From positions 186,001 through 250,000 of the forward strand of contig CM049997.1 of the NCBI GenBank assembly GCA_016630955.3: 64,000 nucleotides of DNA, read 5' to 3'. The DNA is from Didymella arachidicola (taxonomy: Eukaryota; Ascomycota; Dothideomycetes; Pleosporales; Didymellaceae). The notes beneath the pieces are model-generated. The model ran no database searches. It saw only the letters and a list, made by a program, of their open reading frames with translations, and had not been told where the DNA came from. The position numbers were made by a program, and so were the translations under genes. Shown in pieces: positions 11,003 to 20,477 of this stretch (position 1 is its first letter; each line of letters begins with the position of its first letter).

Positions 11003-12192
11003 CTACGACCACCCCCCATTCTCCCTCCTCACCCCCCTCCCCTCAACCACACCCCTATACCACTCACAACTCCGCCTAACCCCCTCATCCAACCCCACAC
11101 TCGGCCTATACCCCAAAACCCTCATCGCCTTCCCACAACACACATACCGATCTCGACACGCATCCTCCACCGCGCCCCTACAAACCCCCGTATCCCACCC
11201 GGTAACCCACTCCAGCACCTCGGCCCCCCACCCCACGCACCACGCCACCCTCTCCGGGACCCTAATCGTCCACGCCGGCACATGCCCCATGCGCGCCCAG
11301 ACAGCCAGACACAGGGTCCGGAAGGGGATCGGTTCGTTGTTCGATATGAAGAAGGCTTCGCCGGCTGCGGTCTGCGTGGTTAGTAGATTGGACACGGCGA
11401 GCGTGTGCGCCGACGCGATGTTGGTGATGTAGACGTAGTCTTGTAGGTTTTGCGCGCTGGGGGCGAGGGTGAAGGGCGTCGAGTGGGGGATTAGGGAGGA
11501 GAGGGTTGGGAGGAGGAGCGGGTCCAAGGGGCCGATGATTGGGGCGCTGCGGAGGGCGCAGGTAAGGAAGGTGGGGGTGTTGGAGGTGAGGACGAGGGAT
11601 TCGGCGAGGGTCTGGGGGGTTTTAGTTTGGGGGGTTTTTTTTCTTGGGGGGGGGGGGGGGGGATTTGTTGTGCATGTACAGGGGGCAAGCCGTTCATGGA
11701 GGAAGAAAGACGCACCTTGCTCTGTCCATAACTCGTCGTCGCTCGCCCAGTCGGCCACTCCTCATCCACGTTCCTGAAATCCTTGCCCATCTCATCCAGC
11801 ACCACCGTAACACTACTCGTATACACCAACCCCCTCGCCCCACACGCCTTGCTCGCCTCAAGTACGTTCCTCGTCCCCTCAACATTCACAGCAAACTCAC
11901 CCTCCTTGTTCCTCGTCGAATACCGCGCGCTGCCCACGCGGAACACACCCACGGTGTGCACCACCATCGTGGGCTTGGCCTCGTTGAACACTTTCTGCAG
12001 CCCGTCGCTGTCGAGCACATTGGCTCGGACGTACCGCACTTGCTGGGTGAAGGTGGCGGTGCCCAGGGCTGGCGGGTTGATGTCGATTACGGTGATTTGG
12101 TAGCGCTGCGTTGCGAGGAGCGCGGAGACGACTTCTGTGCCCAGGAAGCCGCAGCCGCCTGTTACGAGGACGCGGGTTTGTTCTGAAGACAT
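11003..12192 (-). CDS. 3-beta-hydroxysteroid dehydrogenase/isomerase-type SDR (ERG26-like)
   Basis: Extended short-chain dehydrogenase of 361 aa from two exons, 11716-12192 and 11003-11611, joined across a 104-nt phase-0 intron (11612-11715). The Rossmann nucleotide loop is TGGCGFLG at about residues 11-18. VVHTVGVFRVG and NVEGTRNVLEA are typical of the family, YTSSVTVV supplies the catalytic Ser region, and YGQSK, at the very end of exon 1, is the YxxxK catalytic pair. The C-terminal half (LRSAPIIGPLDPLL, DYVYITNIASAHTLAV) matches the 3-beta-HSD/C4-sterol decarboxylase family. It may be an ERG26 paralogue acting on other sterols or terpenoids rather than the essential C-4 decarboxylase; the sequence alone does not decide. 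The intron contains an uninterrupted run of 17 G on the plus strand. It is divergent from the acetyltransferase gene. Confidence 0.85.
11646..11662. repeat. 17-bp G/C homopolymer inside an intron
   Basis: Uninterrupted run of 17 G on the plus strand (C in the transcript), lying in the intron of the SDR gene between the donor (11715) and the acceptor (11612). It likely replaces or extends the polypyrimidine tract and is expected to be length-unstable. Confidence 0.95.
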
Positions 12193-12627
12193 GGTGTGTG
12201 GTGGCTGGATGGATGGGGGATTTATTGGCTGCCGAGGTGGCTCCCTGCTCTTATTTGCATGTTTGGCCGCTGAGGCTTGTTTTATGTGTCACGCTGAGAC
12301 CTGGTTCAAGCGACTTTTGCAGTTTTTTTTTTTTGTTCTTTGGCAGAGCCGACTGTGAGATGATGGGACGATGAATGCTGCACTAAGATGGAGGTCCAGA
12401 GCACTTGCCGTAAGAAGCTAGTCATCAACTCATTCCGAGAAATTCGGAATCAATCGAAAAGATACCGTCACTTGTACAAGTATACATAACCACGATATAC
12501 AAAAGTTCGCTTCTTAAGGCGATCGATACTAGAATCTCAAAATCGTCAGAGTCACAAGATCGGCGCACCGTCTTTTCCAATCCCACCAAAGATCCAAATA
12601 TCGACTTTCCCCCCAAGCACCACAAAC
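12193..12627. promoter_or_regulatory. Divergent promoter region, SDR and NAT9-like genes
   Basis: 435 bp between two divergent start codons. It includes a T10 run near 12325-12334. No specific binding site was recognised. Confidence 0.4.
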
Positions 12628-13342
12628 ATGAAGATCAACGAATTCACAAGTCCGTCTTCCCAAGCCCGCACTCACCCATCCGCTCCTAACACCACCAGCC
12701 ATCACCACCCCACGCCTCCTCCTCGTCCCCTACAGCGCCCACCACGTGCCCACCTACCACTCCTGGATGCAAGACCCGGAGCTGCAAAAAGCCACCGCAT
12801 CGGAACCACTAACCCTCGAGGAAGAACACTCGATGCAAACCTCCTGGCGCACCGACACCGACAAACTAACCTTCATCATCTGCACCCACAACAGCTCCAC
12901 AACCCCAAACAACAATCCTACCCCACACCCACGCACCACGGACAACATGATCGGCGACGTCAACCTCTTCCTCCTCCCAGACCCAGAAGCGGACCCAGAC
13001 CCAGACTCCCCCTCCTCCCCCAACCACCCCCTCCCCACAATCGGCGAGCTGGAAATCATGATCGCTTCACCCCCCCACCGCGCCCGAGGCCTCGCAACAG
13101 AAGCCCTCCGCTTCTTCCTGTCCTACATCCAATCCCAGCTGCCCTCTATCGGGGCCGAGTACGCGGGGGCCAGGGGCATGCAGCTCGCGTACTTACGGGT
13201 TAAGATTGATCAGGATAATGTAAGGAGTGTGAGGTTGTTTGAGCGGATGGGGTTTGTGGAGACGGGGGAGGGGGTGAATTATTTTGGAGAGGTGGAGTTG
13301 AGGATGGAGGTTGTGGGGGGGAGGTGGGGGAGTATAGGGTAG
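12628..13342 (+). CDS. NAT9-type GNAT N-acetyltransferase
   Basis: Acetyltransferase of 221 aa from exons 12628-12649 and 12699-13342. The first exon is only 22 nt; the 49-nt intron (GTCCGT...CCAG, branch region CTCCTAAC) has phase 1 on both sides. Splicing yields MKINEFTTITTPRLLLVPYS, then HHVPTYHSWMQDPELQKAT, SEPLTLEEEHSMQTSWR and DKLTFI, the order and spacing typical of the NAT9 family. The acetyl-CoA-binding core is PPHRARGLATEALRFFLSYI (the R-G-x-A loop), and the C-terminal LRVKIDQDNVRSVRLFERMG is the classic GNAT motif. A Pro/Asp-rich insertion of about 20 residues, DPEADPDPDSPSSP, lies between the strands before the core. Human NAT9 is linked to microtubule stability; the fungal role is unknown. 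A single-frame reading from an internal GTG misses the true N-terminus. Confidence 0.88.
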
Positions 13343-14052
13343 TGATGTAGTGCTTTGGTCAAAATGATGGGTTGGAAGGGTTGGCGCGTCCATGTGCGAT
13401 TAGAGTCCTAACACCATAGTAATATAGAGGGAGAGTACTATCTAGTGACACTACTAAAAATTCCTAACACAATGACAGAAAGAAGGGTCGGCAAAAAAAG
13501 AACTGACCCGAAGGCGATTTGAACGCCTAACCTTCAGGAGACACCATACTGGAATCTGACGCGCTACCGTTGCGCCATCGGGCCGGGTTGGGTAAACCGT
13601 GTCAGCTCGTGTGAGATCACGTGTTGTAAGTGAATTGTATTGTACAAGTACTAACATAAATATCACAGGGACGGTCTATCCTAAGATGCTAATGTTTAAT
13701 GTCGCAGTCTCGGCGTATCAATTTGTTACTGTGCCTCGACATCTGCATCGGTCCGAAAGAGTGGGGCGCTTGCGCACCGACATCAGCACGGAACCGTCTT
13801 TCAGACAGTTTCGCTACAAGCGCCTACAGTCACCATGTGCCATGAGCTGCGCTTCTATCAATAATAAACATTTAAACTAGTACTACAACTAACCAACTAA
13901 AAATGTCCTCGAACCGGTGTCGGATAAGAAAAACCAGTAGATGGTGGGTATCTCAATAAGAGAGCGTCCTTATTACTTCCCCTGCCCCTTTCCTGCCCCA
14001 AACAAAAAAACATAAAATAATCGACGCAAGAAACATGCTGAAGTGCAACGCT
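13343..14052. other. Intergenic around the tRNA
   Basis: Apart from the tRNA at 13504-13584, this stretch is AT-rich 3' flank of the acetyltransferase and of the convergent C2-domain gene. No protein-coding exon was seen. Confidence 0.5.
13504..13584 (-). tRNA. tRNA-Trp (CCA) with a 9-nt intron
   Basis: Cloverleaf on the minus strand: acceptor GGCCCGA (13578-13584) pairs with TCGGGTC (one G-T pair) plus discriminator A; D arm GCGC/GCGC; T arm AGGCG-TTCAAAT-CGCCT. The anticodon arm starts TCAGA with loop TTCCAG, giving anticodon CCA. Total length is 81 nt against 72 nt for the mature form, so a 9-nt intron sits next to the anticodon, at the canonical position after nucleotide 37. The last pair of the anticodon stem appears to be an A-C mismatch. 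The body resembles eukaryotic nuclear tRNA-Trp (GGCGCAACGGTAGCGCGTC). Confidence 0.9.
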
Positions 14053-15972
14053 TCAAGACTGCCCTGCCTGCACCTCCCTGGTATTATCCGCGCCGTTGGT
14101 TTCGACTCTGCAGTTTTCATGCGGCTTGCTTTGCCCCGCCTGTTCCCTCTGCCGCTCGACCTGGTCCGTATCTTGGTTCACGTTGTGGTGTTTTCCCCGC
14201 CAGCCCTCCGCGTTGTGGCTCGGTGTGAAATCGCCAATGTGGTGCTTCAGCGTGCCGGCCTTGGCGCCAGCTACGCCCTGGAGTTGGTGTCTTAGATGGC
14301 TTTCTTCGTGCTCGCCCTCGCCCTCGAGGCGATCTAGCTCGGAGATGTCGCTGCTCGAGACGGACGAGGAGCGCGATGCTTGCGTGTAGACGACGTGGTC
14401 GCCTTCTTTCTTCTTCCGCTCGCGCTGCTCGTCCTTCATTTGCGCCATCTTCTCTGCGTCGCCCTGGCAGTCGAGCGTGCGGACGTGCAGGCCGGGGAAG
14501 TTTGCTTCGAAGAAGGCTTTTAGCTGCGGTAGCAGCTTGGCGTTTGGGCGGTACGTGCCGCTGTCGTTGTCGATGATGAGCTCGTAGTACGCGGGGTCAG
14601 TCTTGGGCTCCTCTTTGGGCGGACCATTGTCTATGTCGGCAGGGGGGTGGCTTGCTTGCGAGGGATCCTCAGGGGAACGGTTGGGGTGCTTGAGGCGGCG
14701 GATGAAGAACTCGCCGCTGAAGGCGATGTAGGCGGCGACGTCGCTGTGCATGGTGTGTTTGGACAGCATGTCGATGCCAAACTCCTTGCCGGTTTCGGTG
14801 AAGCGGAAGAGCGCATCGAGGGTGAGCACGTAGGTAAAGATGCGCCCGCCCTGGTCGTGGTGCACGAGCTCGAGGAACTTTTGCGTAAAGGCCTTGCAGG
14901 GCTCCGGGAATTCCTTGTACTCGGTCGCGGCGTCGAAGTTGTAGACGCGCGCATGCTGGTGGTGCAGCGCTTTGGAGAGGATGAAGCCGCGCACGCCCTT
15001 GGCCGTGAACATGCTCTTGACGAAGGGCTTGAAGACGACGTAGCGGTGGTACATGTGCTCGGGGACGGGGCCGCGGAGCTGCAGCTGGTTCGACTGGAAG
15101 TTGTATCGCTCGGCCTTGGTCTTGCCAGTGCGCCGCGACACATTGCCCGACTCGTCCGGCTCCTTCTGACCCAGCAGGCGGCCCAGCAGCGGCGAGTAGT
15201 GCCGTATCCAGAACTGCGGGCCAACTGTGTAGCAGCGGCCGCCGTGCTCGTCCTGCGTGCGCCCCAGGACCTCGGCGCTGACGGTGAGGGTGCCGTTCAT
15301 GTGCTCGGCCTTGCGTATGCAGACGGCGACGGCGCGCAGCACAAAGGCGCGCTTGCTGATCATGCGCTTGCGCAGCGGATACGCCTGCTCCCTGATGCCG
15401 CCCCAGTTCTCGTCCACGGCGGCGACCTCGACGTGGACGTTGCCCAGGCGGTCGTCATGGTCGGCCGGGTCCTCGTCGTAGATGCGGCACTTGAGGCGGA
15501 AGCCGCTCGAAGGGACGTTGGCGACAATCCACTGCTGGTTCCACACGGGGTCGGTGTTCTGGCGCACCGTCCGCGTGCGCAGCGTCAGCGGCGGGTCTTC
15601 CTTGTGGCGGCTGGGCAGGGCGGTGGTCAGCTCGGCGAGGATGAAGGGGTCGGCGGAGAGCGTGTTGATGTCGGCGAGCGGCAGGTTGTTGGCGCGATGA
15701 AAGGTGAACCGAACTGTGTACCCCAGCTGCTCTCGTTCAGCGATGACCTTCACAACGGCGTGCGCATCGCGCGGGCTACTCTATACCTCTCTGTGCGGGA
15801 TCGGCGTGTCGTCGTAGCCGCCCTCGGGGCCCTTTTTGCTCTCGCTGGTGTTGCTCTTCTGCGGCTTCTGCGGCTCAAACGCCTTCTCTTCCGACTTGCC
15901 CGACTCGCCCTCCACGCCCGTCGCGTGGCCCTGCTGTGTCTCGTCCATGCCGCTGCCCGCCTGCTGTGCCAT
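14053..15972 (-). CDS. C2-domain protein of unknown function
   Basis: I propose exons 15787-15972 and 14053-15726 with a 60-nt phase-0 intron (GTATAG...GCAG, branch-like CTGAAC), giving 619 aa. A 39-nt intron ending at 15748 is also in frame, and an unspliced start at 15753 would give 566 aa. The N-terminal exon is polar (MAQQAGSGMDETQQG to DTPIPHRE). Exon 2 opens with a C2-like beta sandwich: YTVRFTFHRANNLPLADINT, LSADPF, NTDPVWNQQWIV, CRIYDEDPADHDDRLG, with the Asp-rich loops expected of a Ca2+/phospholipid-binding C2 fold. A long conserved central region follows (FWIRHYSPLLGRLLG, MYHRYVVFKPFVKSMF, VRGFILSKALHHQHARVYNF) that I cannot assign. The tail is charged and low-complexity. No transmembrane segment is seen. 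Probably a peripheral membrane protein; its partner is unknown. Confidence 0.75.
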
Positions 15973-16831
15973 TGCGCCCGTCTTTGTATGCGACGAGTCT
16001 GCGCGGCTCCCTGCGGCGGCTGGTCAAACTCTCTTTGCGCTCAGACAATCAGCCCGGTCGTGCAATCGGCGTCGGGATCCGCGGGCACAACAGAACAAGT
16101 GCAAGTGCTGTAGAAGGAGAGGAATGCGGTCCTATCGTCAGCGCAGCAGCACGTAAATTGGCGCAACACCAGGATGGCTGCGGCTGGAAAGGGCCCCGCG
16201 CGTCGCACGCAAGCGGAGCAGGGCCCCAGGGCACGGAACGGATGAGCAGGCCTGCGGCCCTACCAAGCTTTCACCGTCGTCTAGGCAATGCTTGTCTGAC
16301 CAGTGGCTGTGTCCCTAACCTGGCCGCCTGCGCTCAAATTTGTCACAGCCTGTCCCGGGATGTGGCTCAATGCGCATGTCACCCGTGTTTGTACGGCTCT
16401 CGGCACATGTGAATATGGCGACGTCATGTCTAAACTGCTTTGGACTCGATCGTGAGAAAACTGGAAAGCAAGGTAACGCCATTCCTGACATCTTCAGCCA
16501 CGCCATCTCAACAGCCAGGGTCCGCCCTTGCACGTTAGCCACACTTTAGGTTCATAGTACGAGAACAGGCTGGTCAAGATATACCATCATTTCTGAGAGA
16601 AGATGTTCTAGTCTAGTCTACCACTCCTTCAGCCACAGCCCTCAACACTAAGCCATGCATCATCTATTAAAGGTTATACAGAAACACGTAGCCCTTGCAC
16701 CGGCTATCATGCAAACGCCCGCTCATCAGTGCTGTTCGTCGCTCACAAAAGGGTATCATCGTACAAAGGTCGTCAACCGACACGTGGTGTCGACAAAATT
16801 TGGTTCAAACAAGTGCTGACTCGCGTCTGGC
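15973..16831. other. Intergenic, C2 gene 5' flank to MFS gene 3' flank
   Basis: Promoter of the C2-domain gene and 3' region of the MFS transporter. No exon or RNA gene was recognised in 859 bp. Confidence 0.45.
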
Positions 16832-18772
16832 TTATGCCATCGCCATCTCGATCTTCTTGCCCTTCATGCTCTTCCACTCCACAAAAGCAGCGCCGACGAT
16901 CGACACCGCACCTGCAGCGACCGACACATAAAAAGTCTGCGTCAGTGTGAGGTTGTAGGCGGACAGAACACCTGGGAGGAAGCGCGCCTCGATCTGGTTC
17001 TTCAGTTCCGTCGCACCGACTGTCAGGACGAAGCCAGAGTCGAGCTCAGGAACAACGTTGTGGAGGTTCTTGATGAGCTGGTTGGTGAAAACATTCTGGC
17101 CGACCGAGATGAAGAGCGCGCCGCCAAGAGTCTGACTGAACATCATGGTAGCGGTACCGATGGGAATATCGTCAGCGGGTAACACCGTCTGGACCGCTAC
17201 GAGGATCTGCTGCATGCCAAAACCGACACCAGCACCAAAGATGAACTGGTAACCGATCCACTTGGGTGAGTTGGTGTCAGTCTCAAAGGTCGACAGGAGA
17301 CCGGCGCCGATAGCCATCAAGACCGACGAGATGAGCATGAACGGTGTGTAGTAGCCGAAGTAGGTAACGAGGCCACCAGCCAGCATAGAAATGATGACGA
17401 GACCGAGGATCGCAGGCAAGTTCATGATGCCAGACTTTGTGGCAGAGACGCCCTTCACAGCTTGAAACCAGATGGCTGCGAATGTTAGCTTGGATTGTAT
17501 AGGTATAGGTGTAGCCACTTACGAAGGTAGTAGACCATGACGAAGAAGGATGCACCGAGCATGGCGCCGAATAGGGCCGATCCCCAGACGTTGCGGTTGA
17601 GGAAAACGCGAGGAGGAACAGTGGCATCCTCTTGCTTCCACCACTGCACAGCGATGAAGCCACCAATGAGCACGACGAAGAGGACAAGGAGAGCGATGAT
17701 ACGGCCGCTGCCCCAAGCGTACTTGCTGCCACCCCACTGGAGAGCAAGCAGCAGGCAGATGATTGCGGGCAAGAACAGAGCGGTGCCCTCAAGATCGAAC
17801 TTCTTGACCTGCTCCATCAAAGTCGCCTCATTCTTCTTGCCGCGGCGCTCAATAGTGAAGAATGGAATGATGAACGCAGCGGTAACAGCGCCAAGAGGCA
17901 AGTTGATGTAGAAACACCAACGCCAAGTCAGATGGTCGGTAAAGGCTCCACCCATCTTAAGCTTCGTTAGCAAATGCTTATATGTACGAAGATCCACTTC
18001 TCCGCATTGGAAACATCCAGAGTTCCACTTACCAAGGGGCCAGCAACTGACGCAATGCCGTACATACCACCGATCAGACCCATGTAGGCTGGGCGTTGGC
18101 GCAGGGGTACAGTTGATGCAATGATGAGGATAGCACCGCTGAAGATTCCGGCAGCACCAACGCCAGCGACAGCGCGACCGATGATGAGAGCGGTCGAGTT
18201 GGGCGCAACACCGCAGATCAGGGAGCCGACTTCGAAGATGAAGAGGGCGATGAGGTAGACCCACTTGATGGAATAGTAGGTGTAGAATTTGCCGTAAAGG
18301 AGTTGTGTTGCGCAGGTCGTGAGCAGGTAAGCTGACCCGTACCAGCCAACATCATTTAATGCTTTGAACTGATCTGTAATGCGAGGAATGGCTGTCGCGA
18401 TGATTGTGTTGTCCTGTGATGGTCAGCCTGACCGTACCGCAATACCTTCCTCTGCAAACATACCAAAGCCATGCAGAATACCGAAAGACACAAAGCCAGT
18501 GTAATGATTGCGAGCTTCCATTTGGTTGGGTACTCGAAGTCGTCTTCCTCGTCGTAATTGCTGCCTCTCGAGTTGCGCTTCTCGTTGACCTCTGGCTCCT
18601 TCTCTTCTGGTGTCTTGTCGTGTACTGAGGGAGCAACCGAAGGCAGGCGGCTGTCGTCAACGCCCATTTCTTTCTTCTCGAGATCGCCTACGCTTCGTGC
18701 AGCTGTCTTCTCGGAGTCTGCCATGCTGGCAGGCCGCAGTGTTTGGTTATTTGTTTCGCTCATCGGTGCCAA
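16832..18772 (-). CDS. MFS drug:H+ antiporter, 14-TM (DHA2) family
   Basis: Plasma-membrane exporter of 588 aa. Exons are 18464-18772, 18033-18413, 17523-17955 and 16832-17475; introns are 50, 77 and 47 nt, all GT-AG and in frame. A cytosolic N-terminus of about 85 charged residues precedes TM1 ([17 protein letters not shown]). TM1 continues across the first intron into [16 protein letters not shown], the D1 motif of DHA2 exporters, and GWYGSAYLL follows. Motif C-type residues appear in [15 protein letters not shown], assembled across intron 2, followed by [16 protein letters not shown], a hallmark of the aflT-like clade. The last hydrophobic segment is followed by the basic end [13 protein letters not shown]. 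Its neighbour is an A-T-R NRPS-like gene on the same strand 1.7 kb upstream, suggesting export of that enzyme's product. A TATA-like TATACTTATA lies about 115 bp before the start. Confidence 0.92.
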
Positions 18773-20477
18773 AGGTTGTGTGGAGGTGATCGATGGTGTA
18801 AGGGTTTGCGTTGTCAGGGTCCAGGTGTTTGCTAGTGGACGAATAACTGATGTAAGGAAAGGATTGTAGCCTGAGGGAAGGGGCGAGTATAAGTATATCC
18901 ACTAAAGGAGCGCAATGATTCAAAGGGCGGAGTTAACGTTATGGTCGAGCTGTAATACCAAGAGATTCGTCCAGTGCTCGGTGCAATCAGGGAGCGGGAG
19001 CTAGCCTAATCCACGAACTGTTTTCGCGCTCCTCGGGATACGCGACTCATCGCGGGCACCGTTGGTGAAGGGCTGCGATTACACTATTCCGTTTCCGTAC
19101 GCAGGATCGGTCGAATATTCGTCCCGTCTCTGCGACGTCTTGCAACTTCAAGCCGCCTGGAGCCTTGCGCGCATCCTTCGAGTAAGCGCGCATCCTTCGT
19201 GTAAGAGCACAGCTGCGGGCGCTGTGTCAGTCACACATGCACTTCGCCGTGTCGCATCAATCCCAGTGAGTTGACCGGGTGCAGCTACGCAGTTTGCTGG
19301 CAAGCGAGCAGAGCGCGGTGACTAGAATAGGAGCACGCATTGAATGAGAGAGCGCAAGCCAAGACCGCTCGCTGTCCTTGCATTCCGAGAATCATTCTAG
19401 ACTCCAGCCCCGCGGCCAAGTGCTCTGCAAACGTGAGTCGATCACTCTTATTTTTGTGGATCTTGCGGAAAGTGGGACAAATCAAGGATCGCAGGCCAAG
19501 TAAAAAAGACTTGAAATGTCTCCACGGGTAAATTATGCCTGCCAACATTACTCCCTCTTTGTCACCGCGTTGGGCAGGCAGGACGAGCCTTTGGCCCGCA
19601 AACATCAGCATCGCGAGGCGCCAACGTGGTGTTGAAATTTCGTCCGTCGATAGCTGACAAGAGTGGTTGCCTGAAGATCTGGATACGCGCAGGCCATCGG
19701 TTAAAGATTGGCTAAATGCGCTTTGTGGCTTGAGTAGGGGCTTCACGAGCCGTGTTCGCTTCGTCAAAGAGTCGGATCGGGTTGCGCAACTCGTCCGACC
19801 TCCGACTTTTTATATGTTTCATCCATTTCGAGTGGTCATTGCGTCACTTGGGTGAAGGATTTATACAAGGGTTGGGCATGAATGAGTGAGAATACAAGGG
19901 CCGGTGTCGATCGCGGAACAACCAATAAGAGCCGTTCAATGTAGGTGCTGGCCATTCAGAAACCTCGAGAAACGTCTCTGGGCCACCTCGTATTCTCACT
20001 CATTCATGCACAACCCTTGTACAGATTTAGTACCGGTCAGGCAGCTGCGGCCTGTTGCCCGGTGACTTTTCGAGGCTTGATGACAACAGCACTGGCTGCG
20101 TTCATCACGAACGCTGGGGGAAGGAATCGCCGTGCAGCTGCCGCCCTGTGGGTTCACTCGCAAGAACATGCCCCTCATGAAAGATGCCGAGCCCCCATAT
20201 CAGCCTCATGTAATCCATACGATGCAGCAATAGGATATCTTCTGCAAGTGGACAGGTTGCTGAATATGGATCTCAGGAATGAAGAAGCTACAGAAGTCTG
20301 ACAGTGAGCGTCTTTGCATTCGATGACACTGCTGCACGTCTCGCAGTGGCTACAATGTCCGTCTTTCGCCTTTAGACGGCTTACCAACCATCACACGATC
20401 GAACCCTCGCTCCCGATTGTTGAAACGTCGGTGAGCGTCGCAGGAAGGTGCGACCTACCTCAATATGTGAATCTTAC
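18773..20477. other. Intergenic between MFS and NRPS-like genes
   Basis: 1.7 kb holding the MFS promoter and the NRPS-like 3' flank. No gene was seen. It contains a 19-bp direct repeat in tandem (GCGCGCATCCTTCG core, 19167-19204) and a 31-bp inverted repeat described separately. Confidence 0.5.
19864..20021. repeat. 31-bp inverted repeat flanking a 96-bp spacer
   Basis: Left arm 19864-19894 and right arm 19991-20021 are reverse complements at 30 of 31 positions (one G/T difference). The spacer is 96 bp, without a coding frame. The arms include the core CATGAATGAGTGAGAATA. The total of 158 bp with terminal inverted arms resembles a very short MITE or a cruciform-forming element. No flanking target duplication was recognised. 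Confidence 0.9.

Noticed and set aside
14647..16113. 488-codon plus-strand frame
   Set aside because: Antisense of the C2-domain gene; leucine/valine-rich shadow translation of GC-biased codons without any family feature.
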